From NCBI RefSeq assembly GCF_019175385.1, contig NC_083345.1, positions 14,284,027 through 14,348,026 on the forward strand: 64,000 bases of DNA, given 5' to 3'. Below the pieces are notes generated by a model. It was not told the DNA's origin, searched no databases, and saw only the letters and a list, made by a program, of their open reading frames with translations. This document shows, piece after piece, positions 1 to 13,112 of the stretch. Numbering within the stretch: position 1 is the first letter of the stretch; every line of letters begins with the position of its first letter. A program made the position numbers and the translations under genes. The stretch is from Lycium barbarum (Eukaryota > Streptophyta > Magnoliopsida > Solanales > Solanaceae).

Positions 1-1596
1 TGGGATTTCCTGAATATGTGTGTAAATGTTACTCTGGTTGGGACAGCTAATAATGAAACCCAAGTGATGTTTTTTAAAAGGGGAAAGGGTAAAAAATACC
101 CCCATTTTGAAAAAAGGGCTAAAAATGTACTTATTACAAACTAGTGAAATTGGCGCGGTCATATAAAAGACACAAATAATTTACAAAATATTACATGTTG
201 TATGTTGTCTACGAAAGATTACGGATGGCCAGACTTTTATAAATGGAGCATGTTTATAAAGTTGATATGTATTCCTAATTAATTATCTTTTTATTTCTTA
301 AAATGCTGAAGTTTGAAGTACATTTGTGTCCTTAAATATATATATAATATTCTCTTTATCTAATATATATTTAATAAATGTGTATCTAAGTCAGCATTTT
401 TAAATATTTTTCAAGAGTTTCTCACATAAAAAAGAATATAAAATAAAAAATACAAAAGATTAAAAAAGCTACACTTACTCGGTTTTTTCCATAAATACTC
501 AGACTTACAATTGACTCCACGGAGAAAAAAAACCGTTAGGAATTCACATGTGATCATCTTCTTTAGAAAAAGAACACAATATTTATTCTTGCAACTTACA
601 ACAATTTTAAAACAAATTAAACACACAGAAAGAGACTAAAAACTATAATGTATGTGCATATACTGCCCGTGATTTCCACAACTCTCATCTCCATTCAAAT
701 ATAATAACAATGTACTCCCTTAACTGTAAATTCAATCAACAAAAGAACATGCAACTCGATTTATTGCACACCGCTGCGCCACAGCTGAAACAATATAATC
801 AATGGCTATGTTATGCAATTCTACTCCTTTTTTATCATCGGACGAAAATTCATATAAAACCTGAACTTAAGAGACATCATAGAGGTACATAGGGAAAGAA
901 AATAGAGAAAAAAATAATAAGACAATATACACATCATTACGAAGACCTTAATCATTAAAAGATAGAAGGGAAAAATATGGAATTAATACATAATTTAGGA
1001 AGCTCTTGTTGATATCCACTCCCACAAGCCTATCACCATTGAAAAGCGTTCTTCTTCTTCAAGTAAGAAAAACATGAATATAATACTGCAGTGAAAATTG
1101 AGGATAACTTTGGGTAGAATCTCATGAAACAAAAAAATATGAATTTATATAGGAGTAGATGGAGAAATACCATAAGGTATCTTAAACTTTTAAATTCAAT
1201 TTTGGGGGTTAGGAATATGAAAACTTGGAAAGCATGAATTATAAATACTATTAAGAACAGAAATTAATAGGTCAGTTATGGTCTTATGGAGGTAAAAATT
1301 TAAAGCAAATAAAGGGTGTAACACAGACAAATAAAGGAAGGAGGAAGTTAATGCAAATCGTATTTACTACTATAGAATACTACGTGGGCTCAGTTTAAGA
1401 AAACGGATAAAATAGCGCTTTATTAGGCAAATCAAATGGATCAGACTTTTTTCCTTTATTAATGCATTGTATTAAATAGAATGAAGGAGAAAAATATCAA
1501 AAAATGCAAAAAAATGAGAAAAAAGATAAATGTCAATGGAGGTCATAGAGAGGTGCCACATCACCTTGTCTATGCCTAGCTTTATATTATAAATAG
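1..1596. other. AT-rich intergenic DNA, no gene recognised
   Basis: No reading frame resembling a known protein and no RNA gene was recognised. The stretch near 75-130 weakly resembles, in inverted orientation, the stretch near 1934-1989, so this whole block could be an old non-autonomous inverted-repeat element. The similarity is imperfect and no target-site duplication was found. Confidence 0.5.
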
Positions 1597-1920
1597 ATTT
1601 GGATAAAAAATATCCTCTCATCATAAAAGTTTTCAAATATACCCTTACTTTAATGGAAATTCCCAATACAATGCGATTTTATTTGTAAACTCGTTCCATT
1701 TAAACCTGACTCGACTAAATAAAAAATTCATATGGATTACCTGCTCTTGTGGTTAGTGGCTCCAGATATAGTACTCAGGAACAAGTTAGTCACATATGAT
1801 TTTTTATGTAGTTGGGTCACATTTAAATGGAGCGGGTTTAAAAGTTATGTTGGGAATTTTCGTTAAAATAGAGATATATTTAAAAACTTTCATGACGGGA
1901 GAGATATTTTTTACCCAAAT
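1597..1920. repeat. Degenerate inverted repeat, about 70-bp arms
   Basis: The left arm starts ATTTGGATAAAAAATATCCT and continues through AAAAGTTTTCAAATATA to GGAAATTCCCAA. The right arm is its imperfect reverse complement and ends in GAGATATTTTTTACCCAAAT. The arms flank about 180 bp of unrelated sequence. This is typical of a decayed miniature inverted-repeat element. No clean target-site duplication was seen. Confidence 0.5.
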
Positions 1921-2147
1921 TTATAATTGAGAAATTTTTAACATTTTTCCCAAAATAGAGGACAATTTTTACCCTTTTTCCTTTTTAGAACCTATGTGGG
2001 CGTTACTAAACTTAATCGGTTTGCACCATTTATCCAAAAGGTATGACCCTTTTTTAAATTGCACCCTGTCATTTCATCTTTTAGGATTTGCATCCTAACT
2101 TTATTCATTTTCTTTTTACAAAATAGTATTACTAACAAAGATAGTTA

Positions 2148-2515
2148 GGGGTCGTTTGATTTGAACAGAAGTTATGTTAGGATAAGTTATCCTGATATAA
2201 TTTCATATTGATTGTTTAGTTTGTTGTATTAAAAGTAAAATATATTGTATAAATTTTAGAAAAAAGTTGTTTGTTTACAAAAATACCCTCCACCTTATGT
2301 AGTAGAATAAGGGTTTGAGGGACCTCGGGGTTATTTTGTCATTTTCATTTTTTTATCCTGGGATTGTTATTCCACCTCTGCTAGGGATAACTTATCCCAG
2401 CACTATTTTTAATTTGGATAACTTATCCCAGGGTTACTAATCAAACAAGGGATATAGTGATACTAAATTTTTATCTCAGGATTATTTTTCCTTATCCATC
2501 ATACAAAACGGCCCC
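2148..2515. mobile_element. Tourist/PIF-Harbinger-like MITE
   Basis: The left end GGGGTCGTTTG pairs with the right end CAAAACGGCCCC. Internal copies of ATAACTTATCC and GGATAACTTATCCCAG repeat in both orientations. The flanks read TTA on the left and TAA on the right, fitting the TWA target preference of PIF/Harbinger elements, although they are not identical. Length is 368 bp with no coding capacity. Family assignment rests on termini and target only. Confidence 0.6.
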
Positions 2516-2743
2516 TAAATATATAATGATTTAAACAAAAAAAAAGAAAATGGAAAGGGTTTAGAAGGGAAGGAGAACAAGGAAGGACAAGGGCAGAGGA
2601 TTGAAAATGTTTGATCGGTAGTTATTTTGTTATCAACAAGGGGGGGTTGAAACGTTCGCGCGGTAATTATTATGTTATCAAGTTTTTTTTTAACTTTCTT
2701 TTCCACCCACGTTTATTAGTTAGCAAGTAAGGATACTCTTAAT

Positions 2744-3470
2744 TAGGGCTGGCATAAATACCGAAAATCGAAAAACCGGACCGAACCGAACCAAACTAAA
2801 CCGAACTGAACTTCAAGAAACCGAAATCGAACCGAACTAGTTTGGTTCGGTGTTTGGTGTTCACCTTCAAAAAACCGAAACCGAAATAGCCGAACCGAAC
2901 TTTGATGAAACCGAACCGAAGAACCGAAATTTATACATTACCCAAAAAAATTAAAATAGTCCAGATCCATTAAGTTTAAGCCCCAAAAAAACTCAATTGT
3001 AATAAGCTCTCTTTTGCTTTTGTATCCCTAATCTTTCACTTCAATTGAGAAAATCAAATATCCTTAACAAAGAAAGGTGTCTGGGATGTGTCTTTAGGAT
3101 TAATGTATGTTCTTTATGTGTTTTTTTAATTATTCTTACTGTATGTATATAACACCTAGTAATCCTATATTATGGTTATGGTTTTTTATTCTTGTGTATC
3201 CTGTTTGTTTGATTTTGATTTTGATTTTAATTTGTTAGTTTTATGTTTTGTTGCTTTTGAGAATATAAATTAGTGTAAATGGAATCACTTCTAATATCAT
3301 ATCGAAAAAATCGAATTGGAAAAACCGAAACCGAACCGAACCAAACTTCAAAAAACCGAAACCGAAAGAACCGAACCGAACTAGTTTGGTTCGGTGTTCG
3401 GTGTCCACCTTCAAAAAACCGAAACCGAAATTTGATAAAACCGAACCGAAGAACCGAACACCCACTCCTG
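2744..3470. mobile_element. hAT-type MITE made of CCGAA-rich repeats
   Basis: The element is flanked by a perfect 8-bp duplication CTCTTAAT (2736-2743 and 3471-3478). The left end TAGGGCTGGC and the right end CACCCACTCCTG are inverted relatives of the CAGGGGTGGGC-type hAT terminus. Both ends carry a block of about 170 bp rich in ACCGAACCGAA with a central GAACTAGTTTGGTTCGG palindrome (2762-2935 and 3301-3460). An AT-rich core separates the blocks. No transposase is encoded, so it would depend on one supplied in trans. Confidence 0.75.
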
Positions 3471-3637
3471 CTCTTAATGAGTAGTCGATATGGTTATGTA
3501 ACCCCTATTCGATCTTGAAGTAAAGCTCAGAGCCAGGCACCAATGTTTCTCAAAAGGAAAGTATCTTAATACATAGTAATTATTGACGAAAGAAAATGAA
3601 AATTTAAATAACCAACAAATTTATGTTGAACTTTAAA

Positions 3638-4510
3638 GGCTTAATACCTAGATGGACCCTTAAACTTGGCATGTTTTGTAAGATAGGCATATAAACTTAT
3701 AAGGTGACCAGATAGACACTTAAACTTACTCAAAGTGTATTTTTCAAGTTTTTCAGTTGTTTTGAAAACAAAAACTATATTTTTCAAACACTCACAATTT
3801 TCATGGCCAAACAAGCCCTAAATATATCACAAAATATTTTTTTTAAAATGCAAAAATAAGGCAAACGCATATACATGAGACTATAAATGTGCACTTAAAC
3901 CAATAAATACTCGCTAATCGCAATTTTGCAGCTTTCAATTAACTCGGATTTTTTTTTTACACTTGAATAATTAAAAAACAATAACTTTAACCAATAAAAA
4001 TTCTTAAAAAAAGAAATTTCAAATTAAGAAATTTCTAAGTTCAGTATTTCAAGTGTAAAAGAAATTTCAAATTAAGAAAACTGTAAAGCCGAGAAGAAAA
4101 TCCTTAAAAAAAAGAAATTTCTTAATTTGAAATTTCTTTTTTTAAGGATTTTTATTGGTTAAAGTTATTGTTTTTTAATTATTCAAGTGTAAAAAAAAAT
4201 CCGAGTTAATTGAAAGCTGCAAAATTGCGATTAGCGAGTATTTATTGGTTTAAGTGCACATTTATAGTCTCATGTATATGCGTTTGCCTTATTTTTGCAT
4301 TTTAAAAAAAATATTTTGTGATATATTTAGGGCTTGTTTGGCCATGAAAATTGTGAGTGTTTGAAAAATATAGTTTTTGTTTTCAAAACAACTGAAAAAC
4401 TTGAAAAATACACTTTGAGTAAGTTTAAGTGTCTATCTGGTCACCTTATAAGTTTATATGCCTATCTTACAAAACATGCCAAGTTTAAGGGTCCATCTGG
4501 GTATTAAGCC
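3638..4510. mobile_element. Long-palindrome Mutator-type MITE
   Basis: Two arms of about 400 bp (about 3638-4037 and 4112-4510) are near-perfect reverse complements separated by a spacer of about 75 bp. The termini read GGCTTAATACC and GGTATTAAGCC-like. A perfect 9-bp duplication AACTTTAAA flanks the element (3629-3637 and 4511-4519), the length expected for Mutator-like transposases. There is no coding capacity. RNA transcribed across it would fold into a very long hairpin. Confidence 0.8.
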
Positions 4511-4519
4511 AACTTTAAA

Positions 4520-5113
4520 AGAGAGATTATCTATTTATACCATTCATTCTTAAATAGTTAGTAAACATCAACGAACCATTAAACAAAAAAAAAAAAAAAA
4601 AAAAAAAGGTCCGAAGTTGGAAACGTATTTGATGTAATTGCTACAAGAAACTTCACCAAAGCTAATGGGGTTAGGTGCTCTAGTCGTATCAAGGAAATAT
4701 TATAAACAACAAATGAGAATAACTTCAAAGTCATATATAACAAGAAATTCTTTTGAAATATCGATCAGATTGTCCCTGAAAAAAAGAAAGAAGTAAAATG
4801 ATAAAAGTAGACATTAAAATCCTAGGACATTCTTTCTAGTCAAAGATCAAGGCGTTATTACTTTCTCCCTTCGTTTCATTCAAGCGTCTTCCGGAGTACT
4901 ATTTTTTTTTTCTTTTTTTAAAGATTAGTTGAAAAAAATAATTATTTCTCCTATAATTGAAAATTCTCTAATTCCAGTATTCTAAGCTTGTTTACAATCA
5001 CAAGATTCAAAAAGACATTTTAGTACATTATATACCTCTTTAGTTTAAGAGCATAAGATTTAAAAGTCTCTCTTATTTTCTTAATTTTTATGCCTAATCA
5101 AACTAAGATACTT
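4520..5113. other. Intergenic DNA with a poly(A) tract
   Basis: AT-rich sequence with no recognisable gene. It includes an A-run near 4586-4608 and no clear transposon boundary. Confidence 0.5.
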
Positions 5114-5492
5114 ATAGCATGTTTGGCCAAGCTTATTTTTTCCCCAAAAATACCTATTTTTTCAATAAGTGCTTATTTTAAAAAAGTGAGGTATTTGGCC
5201 AAGCTTTTGGGAAAAAATAAGTACTTTTGGGGAGTAGCAGAAGCAGTTTTTCAGAAGCTAAACAAAATAGTTTTTGCCCAAAAGCACTTTTTGAAAAATA
5301 CCTTTGAGAAAAATACACTTAGAAACACTTTTAAAAAGTTCGGACAAACACTAATTGCTGCTCAAAAATACTTTATAAATTAATTGGCCAAACACAAACT
5401 GCTTTTAGCCAAAAGTAATTTTTTGAAAAGTCCTTTTGAAAAAAGCACTTTTTAAAATAAGCTGATTTTAGAAGCTTGGCCAAACAAGCTAT
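5114..5492. mobile_element. MITE with TTTGGCCAAGC termini
   Basis: The ends are inverted repeats: ATAGCATGTTTGGCCAAGCT on the left, and on the right the reverse complement of ATAGCTTGTTTGGCCAAGCT. Subterminal motifs such as AAAAGCACTTTTTGAAAA recur in both orientations. A 97-aa open frame spans it but has no protein-like features and is an accident of the repeat. No target-site duplication could be fixed, so the superfamily (hAT is likely) is unproven. Confidence 0.6.
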
Positions 5493-6594
5493 TTGCGTTT
5501 GACCCTAGGATTTCCAGTTTTAATTTGAAATCAGCGTTGTTTATGGAATCTGTACAAAACTTTAACTTCAATTTCAAATCATGATATTGGATCCCAAATT
5601 CTCCAAAAATTAGGATTTCAAATTTCAAGTTGAGATTTTAAACTTTTTCAAAATGTAATTTGACCCATAGGTTTATATTTTGTATAAAAAAAAAAAGCAC
5701 CTATCATTTAAAGTTTTGTGAAAAAAAGATCCATGCTCAACATAAAGAAATTACCCATACCATGTGGAAGGCTTTTTTATTAAAGAATAGCAATTTTTAT
5801 TTTTATTTTTACTGTTGTTGATTTTTTGGACTCACAAGTCTTTGTAAAACTATGTGTAATTGAAAACTTGTCACAACATGTAATGCAAGCATCTATTTAT
5901 AAAAGGAACATGGAGATATGTATTTATTAATGTGGCGTCTTAGGATATTCCAATACCTTGTTTATGAACTTTGATTTGCTTATTTGGTAAGATTGTATAA
6001 GAGTTTGGGGGAGTTTTGATAGTCTTCACAAATTGTGAGGCTTTCATGTTTATGAAAAAAAAAAATACAACATAAAAAATTATTACATGTCAAAATAAAA
6101 TTTCAACTTCAAATTAGTCTGATTTGAAATCCTGTCCAAAGGGGCCTTAAATTTGAAACAGATAGTTTTACTTTTATATTTTGATATAGACAAGGCAATC
6201 CCTATAGTACAATTACTCGGGGAATCACTCAAATGTTTTTCCTTTTTTGTCCTTACAAGATGAACTTTATTATGATTTTGTAATGAAATGGGTAGATTAA
6301 GGTGCATATCATAAAAAATAAAGCGATAGCTAGGATGCAAATTTTTTTTTTTTTTTAAAAAAAAGCGGCATACCTTAGGGGTAAAAATGCAAAGAAATCC
6401 AAATGCATTTTAAGCTTATGCCGTGACAATATGTTATGTGAAGGTTTGTCAAACGTTTCCTCAGCCGCTTAATTTTGGCCTGTTGGATATTTTGAATAAA
6501 GATATTAAAGCTACTCCAACATAGACAACCAGGTGGTAATAATATAGTCGGCTATATTTTAGTTGAATTATCAAAATTTCAGAAATGATTTTAC
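5493..6594. other. Intergenic DNA upstream of the LINE
   Basis: AT-rich with no recognisable gene. The last 100-200 bp may be the 5' untranslated region of the LINE that follows, but its 5' boundary could not be fixed. Confidence 0.4.
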
Positions 6595-8726
6595 AATATT
6601 GATTCCACTGCTGAATTTCCTTCTCTGAATAACCAAACTTCAAGTGCTACGCAAGGAAATGTTGATATGAATGCTAAACCTTTGCTAATGAGAGATCTGA
6701 TGCAAACAACTGAAAATGAAGTTAAAAGGATGAATATTATTGAAAACTTGCAATATGCTGTGGTAGGCAAATTCTCCATGGATGGCCCGAAATTGAAGAA
6801 CTTCGAACTATAATACCATCTCAATGCGGTATGAAAGGTAAATGCACGGTTGGGGTGTTTAGGCATAAACATGTTTTAATTCGTCTATCACAGATGGAGG
6901 ATTTTGTTAACCTTACGTCAAAGGCTTCGTACTATCTAAACTCTAAGGATGGATATTATTATCAAATGAGACCTTTGATTTATGATCCAAATTTCAAAAT
7001 CGAGGAGGAGACTACTAAGGTGATGGCGTGGATTTCCTTCCCTAATTTGCTACCTACTTATTATGTGAAGGAATCATTATTTTCACTTGTTGCGGCAGTC
7101 TGCAAGCCTCTTCATCTTGATCTGGCTAGGGTAAAAGTTTTGGTTGATCTCCATTCGGATCTTTCGAAAACTGTACAAATGGACATTATAAATGAGGAGA
7201 CTGGGGGAGAGAGGACTGTCGTGGTGGACATCAAATATGACCATCTTCCTAAATACTGTTTTGAGTGCAAATTGCAGGGTCATAATGAACTTGAGTGCAG
7301 GGTTCTAAATCCGAAATTGAGACCTGCAAAAGATACAAGTGGAAATACAAATGATAAGAAGGTTGAGATACAAGATCAGTCACAAGGGGATGATAAAATG
7401 AAGCAGCCACTTATTGAGTCACATATAGCAGGCAGCAATAGTTTTACTAAATATATTCAGCCTAGGAAGACATTAACAAGCAGTAAGGTGTTTGGCCCTA
7501 TGCATAGGTGGACCCCCAAGAAGGACACAAAGGTGAATGTAGAAGAGAAACCATCTGAAAAGGGGACAAATAGCCAGCAAGAAAATAAAGATGGAACTGG
7601 TCAAATACAAACTCATAACAAATTTGAGGCTCTTAATGGTGAAGAGGGAGATGATACTAACAAGGATGATAATGGCAAGGATGAGAAAAGAATTGAAAGA
7701 ATTGGGTCCTTCGGCAATATATTAGGGAGGAGGAGGACAAGGGTGCAAAACAGTGGGTGGAGACTAGTTTTGGCAAGGTACTTAATCAACATGAAGAATG
7801 CAATGTAATGAGTGAGAATGCACAAGAGAATGGAATGGGGACATCAACTATTGATACAAAAGTTAAATGGGGAGACAGAATTGAGGAAGTGGAAGGCATA
7901 GAGTCTGAAACCAATAAAGATGTTGTTGAAGGCACATACTCTGTATCTAATAATGAAGAAGTTGACTGCACAGATTCTGGAGACATTAATGGAGGGGAAT
8001 CCAGTCAACAAGTACAATCTAAAGCAGTAACACATGAAGGAAAATGCTTAGCTGGGAATCTTCAAACACATGGGGGAAAAAAGGATTATGGGGTCTATGA
8101 TGTAAGTTCTTATGCATCCTTTTCCAATACAGAAAAGGAAAAGGAAAACAATGTAGATGAGTTTTAGGAAGACAGTAATACGTAGAAAGACCAGCTAGAG
8201 AGGAAACCACCAGAAAAAGGGGAGGAACCACACCATCAAGATGAGCATGATAATTACAATCAAAGAAGGGTAGTGAAAAAGGTGAAAACAGCAAGACTCT
8301 ACTGTGCAAAAACATCTTGAGGAGGGAGAGATACTTACCAAAGCAGTGGAAGGGATATATATTAATCAGGCTGGAGCACAGGTAATTCTTCATCATGAAG
8401 AGGCTAGTGAAAATGGATCTGCAAAGGATAGCAACAAGAATCAGTTAGTATGTCAAAATGCAAGTCCAAAACCAAATGCAATTCTTCAGGACATTGTGGC
8501 ACACCAAGTTTCTGAGGTTGAAGTCCAAATCACTCTTGCAGAACTACAACAAAGGGAAGAGGATAAGGGGGTGATGGACAGGGCAAATAATTTTAAGAAG
8601 GCTGCAAAAGATGTAGATGTATCACCATGGGCACTAGCAAAGAGTGGAAAAAATCTCAAGATTCAGGAGATTCAACAAGTTAAGAAAGTATTACCAAAGA
8701 CGACAAATTCAGCCAAGTTCAAATAA
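6595..8726 (+). pseudogene. LINE ORF1, gag-like nucleic-acid-binding protein (broken)
   Basis: The frame beginning near 6595 includes LQYAVVGKFSMDGPK, the start of a DUF4283-like domain. It shifts frame near 6800 and continues through FPNLLPTYYVKESL to a CCHC zinc knuckle, CFECKLQGHNELEC (about 7258-7300). A second frameshift near 7750 moves the reading frame again into an acidic, low-complexity tail, and a third segment runs 8304-8726. Plant L1 ORF1 proteins bind element RNA in the cytoplasm. The zinc knuckle supports that role here, but at least two frameshifts and an internal stop mean no intact product is made. Confidence 0.8.
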
Positions 8727-10506
8727 TAATTACAGCTCTAGTATGGAATATCAGGTCTGTTAACACTCAACAGGCATTTCAGAGACTCATCAACATGCAC
8801 AGGCAATACAAATGTTTTATTATAGCATTAATGGAACCATTTCAGAATTGTAGACACTTACAAAAATACAAGAGGAGATTGGGGATGGAATCAGTTATTG
8901 CTAATATAAATGGAAAGATTTGGGTATTTATTGATGTTGTTGTTTAATGGGAGATAGTTTTGGACTCTGAATAAAAAATTACCCTCAAGTTGTTTCATCA
9001 GGAATCCGGAAAGGAATTTCTTGCCTCTTTTATTTATGCTAAATGTGATGAAACTGAAAGAAAAGAGTTATGGGATGATTTATATCATATTGCAGACTCA
9101 GCCAACCTACCATGGATGGTTGGAGGAGACTTCAATGTGATATTATCAGAACAGGAAAAATTGGGAGGGCTACCAGATACCTTGGATGAATGTGAAGATT
9201 TTGCTTTTTGTATAAATTCATGTGAATTGATGGATATAGGGTACAAAGGAAGCTTGTTCACTTGGTGGAATGGAAGATCAGTAGGGGACTGTATTTTTAA
9301 GAGACTTGACATAGTTTTGATTAATAATCTCTTTCAGGAAATGTTTCCACAAACAGAAGTTGAGCATCTCACAAGAGCAGGATCAGATCATGCCCCTTTA
9401 CTGTTTTCTTGTGGGGAAGAAGTATCAAATTGCATTAAACCTTTCAGGTTTTTGAATTTTTGGGCTCAACATGAAACTTTTAAGGAGCTGGTAATTCAAA
9501 ATTGGAAGACTGATTTTGTAGAGACACCATATTTGGCTTTTAAGCAGAAGCTAAAGAATTTGAAAAGAGCCTTGTCAGTATGGAGCAAACAAACATATGG
9601 GGATATATTCAAGCAAGTAGAAATCAGAGAGGAGGTGGTAAGAATTAAAGAAGCTTTGTTTGAGAAAGACCCAAGCGTAGTCAACAGAATTGTACTTCAG
9701 AAGGCACAGGCTGAATTAAAGAAATACTTGCATCTGGAGGAGCAATACTGGAAGCAAAAAGCAGGGTTCACTTGGTATGCTGAGGGGGACAGGAACACAA
9801 GTTTTTTCCATAACTATGTGAATGAGAGAAGAAGGAAAGCAGGTGAATAGAATTCAGGATGCTAATGGCACATGGGTGGAATCAATGGAACTAATAGCTC
9901 AAGAGGCAGTGAATTTCTATCAGAACCAATTTACACAGGAAGGGGATACAAATGACTTTGAGTTATTACATCATGTTCCTACTATGGTGACTCATGAGGA
10001 CAATATGAAGATCTGTTCTTATCCAGATAAGGAGGAGGTTAAGAAGGCAGTATTTGCATTAAGTGGTGAAAGTGCTAGTGGACCTGATGGTTTTACAGGG
10101 ATATTTTATCAAACATGCTGGGATATTGTTGGAAATGATGTCCATGCTATTGTTCTAGCTTATTTTGATGGGGCAGAGTTACCAAAATCAATTACTCACA
10201 CTAATTTGGTTCTTATTCCCAAGAAACAGCCTGTTCATACCTTTTCTGATCTGAGGCCAATTAGCTTGTCTAACTTTATTAACAAGGTTATTTCTAGGGT
10301 AATTCATGAGAGAATTGAGCATATCATCCCAAGGTTGATTTCTTCCAATCAGTCAGGTTTTGTGAAAGGCAGGAGCATTTTTTAAAATATTTTGCTTACC
10401 CAGGAAATAGTTTCAGATATCAGAGTAAGAGGCAAGCCTGCTAATGTAGTTATCAAGTTAGATATGACCAAGGCATATGATAGAGTGTCTTGGAAATATT
10501 TACTTC

Positions 10507-10762
10507 GTGATTTGCATTTCCATATCGCTTTGAATTCCTTGATTATCCTGTTTTACTGTGTCGCTTGCATTATTTCATTGCAATATCGTTTTAAATCTTT
10601 TAACCTTATCTGACCCCCTTTTTATGCTTCTATTGAGCCGAGGGTCTCTCGGAAACAGCCATCCTACCTTGGTAGGAGTAAGGTCTGCGTACATTATACC
10701 CTCCCCAGACCCCAAGATGTGGGATTTCACTGGGCTGTTGTTGTTGTTGTTGTTGTTGTGTT
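10507..10762 (+). mobile_element. TS-type SINE inserted in the LINE reverse transcriptase
   Basis: The 3' part reads GGTCTGCGTACATTATACCC, then CCCCAGACCCCAAGATGTGG, and ends in a run of TTG units (10736-10759). This is the recognisable 3' end of the Solanaceae TS SINE. The LINE protein frame stops at YDRVSWKYLL and resumes just after the TTG tail at LRKMGFAEHL, bracketing the insertion. The 5' boundary and the duplication could not be fixed, so the 5' portion may be truncated or chimeric. Confidence 0.75.
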
Positions 10763-13077
10763 GAGAAAAATGGGGTTTGCTGAACATCTAATCAACATGA
10801 TCAGGAGATTGATTGCAAACAATTGGTACTCAGTATTATTAAATGGTCAGGCTACAGGTTTCTTCAAATGATCCAGAGGGGTAAAACAAGGTAATCCTCT
10901 ATCTCCAGCTTTATTTCTATTGTCAGCACAAGTCTTATCTAGGGCTTTGAACTCATTGTTTGAAGATATCAGATATATTGGGTATGGGATGCCAAAGTGG
11001 ACCAATCCTATGAATCATTTAGCCTATGCTGATGATACTATTATTTTTACATCTGCTTATTCCCTGAAATGTATCATGAATATTCTGAGTAAATATGAGC
11101 AGATGTCTGGTCAGCTGATCAACAAGGGTAAGAGTTCTTTCTATATGTATAGTAAGATAGGCAATGAATTGATTCAGGAAGTGGGTGATTGTACTGGATT
11201 TGCAAAGGGTCAATTTCCATTCACTTATTTAGGTTGTCCTATCACTCATACCAGGAAAAAGAAGGTTTTTTATTCTGATCTAATTAAGAAGGTAAAAAGC
11301 AGGCTGCTTGCTTGGAAAGGAAAACTGCTTTCTTATGGTGGTAAGGCTGTCTTGATTAAGACTGTATTGCAAATCATGCCTATTCATCTTCTATCAGTAA
11401 TTGCCCCTCCTAAATGTGTTTTACATGAGCTTCACAAACTATTTGCTAAATATTTTTGGAGTAATAAGGAAGAAAGGAAAAGTAGGCACTGGGCAGCATG
11501 GCATGATGTGTGCTTGCCTACCTAGGAAGGGGGACTGGGATTTAAGTCATTGTTTGATGTTTCTAATGCTTTGTTTGCTAAATTGTGGTGGAGATTTAGG
11601 ACATCATCGACAATGTGGACCAATTACAGGTGGAATAAGTACTGCAAGAAACATATTCCTACTCTAGTACAATGGAAGGGAGGAACACAGGTGTGGAAGA
11701 AAATGCTGGAAATGAGAGATGCTATTGAACATGAAATATAGTGGGAAGTCAAAAGGGGTTACACTAATGTATAATATGATAACTGGACTAAATTAGGAGC
11801 ATTACATCATGTGGTTCCTATTGAGTATCCTATCAATGAAAATTTGGTGGATGTCCTAGATTTAGTGGAGGGGGGCAGATGGAAAGAACAACTACTACAA
11901 CAATCTTTTCCAACAAAAATAGTTAACTATGTCAAAGATGAGATTCCTATAGATCAAATGTAGGGTACATGGGACAGACCATGGTGAATGCCATCTACTA
12001 CAGGAAAATTTACTGCAAATTCTGCATGGGAGATACTAAGGCACAGGGATCATGAGAATGTTGATTATAAACAAATGTGGATTAAAGGTGTTCCTTTTAA
12101 AATTTCATTTTTTCTTTGGAGATTATGGAAATTTAAACTTCCTACAGATGAAAAATTAATGAACATGAAAATTCCTATTGTTTCTAGATGTTATTGTTGT
12201 AATATTCCTCAACAGGAAACTTTGTAAAAAAAATTTTTAACAGGGAGTTTTGCTTCAGAGGTATGGAGGTTTTTTAAGAATGCAGTTGGAATACAGATGA
12301 ATCTAATCCAGATTCATCAGGTAATTAGAAGTTGGTGGAAGATTGATTGTGCAGAGAAATTTAAACCTATTCTACATGCTGTGCCAGCTGTGATTACTTG
12401 GGAATTATGGAAGAGAAGGAATAAAATAAAGCATGGGGGAAGGTTAGTTTGAGGAGGGTGATTCATGAGATTAACTCTAATCTATATTATTTAGCAAAAT
12501 GCAGATATCCTTGGCTGAATAATATCCAATTCTTATGGCCTGATCTAATCTCTTTTCTGGAAAACTACAAGCCTCTTCTTGTCACCAAATCTGTTTTGTG
12601 GTCAGTGCCTATGGAGGGATGGTATAAATGCAACATTGATGGAGCATCTAGGGGGAATCCTGGTCCTAGTTCCTATGGTTATTGTATAAGGGATTGGAAG
12701 GGGGATTTAGTTTTTGCACAGTGTCAGAAAATTGGGCAAAGCACTAATGTTGTTGCAGAGGTAAGAGCTATTCTAGAAGGTTTGATGTATTGTGTGATGA
12801 ACGATTTACATCCATTGATTTTGGAGACTGATTCTATGATGATGAAGAACATTTTGAATGGTGGATGGGAGGTTCCATGGTGTATTATCGAGAAAAGGCC
12901 ATAAATAGTCCCTTATCTATGGGAGTAGGTCTAAAATGGTCCCTTAACTATATACTTACCGGTTTTAGTCCTTTAACTATTCAAAAACTTATCAAATTTG
13001 GTCTCTGACTATTTTTTTATACAAACAGCGTACAAACCCGTAAACCTCCATGAGATTAATGTTAAACCATTCCTCAA

Positions 13078-13112
<35 letters not shown>
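13078..13112. repeat. (CT)n microsatellite in the Mutator MITE arm
   Basis: CT run at the inner edge of the left inverted repeat, mirrored by a shorter GA run at about 13778-13792 in the right arm. The microsatellite is thus part of the inverted repeat itself. Confidence 0.85.

Noticed and set aside
3241..3518. Overlapping Asn/Arg-rich and Phe/Gly-rich frames on both strands
   Set aside because: Translation of the CCGAA-type repeats of the hAT MITE.
8019..8396. 125-residue minus-strand frame opposite LINE ORF1
   Set aside because: Antisense shadow of the low-complexity tail of ORF1.
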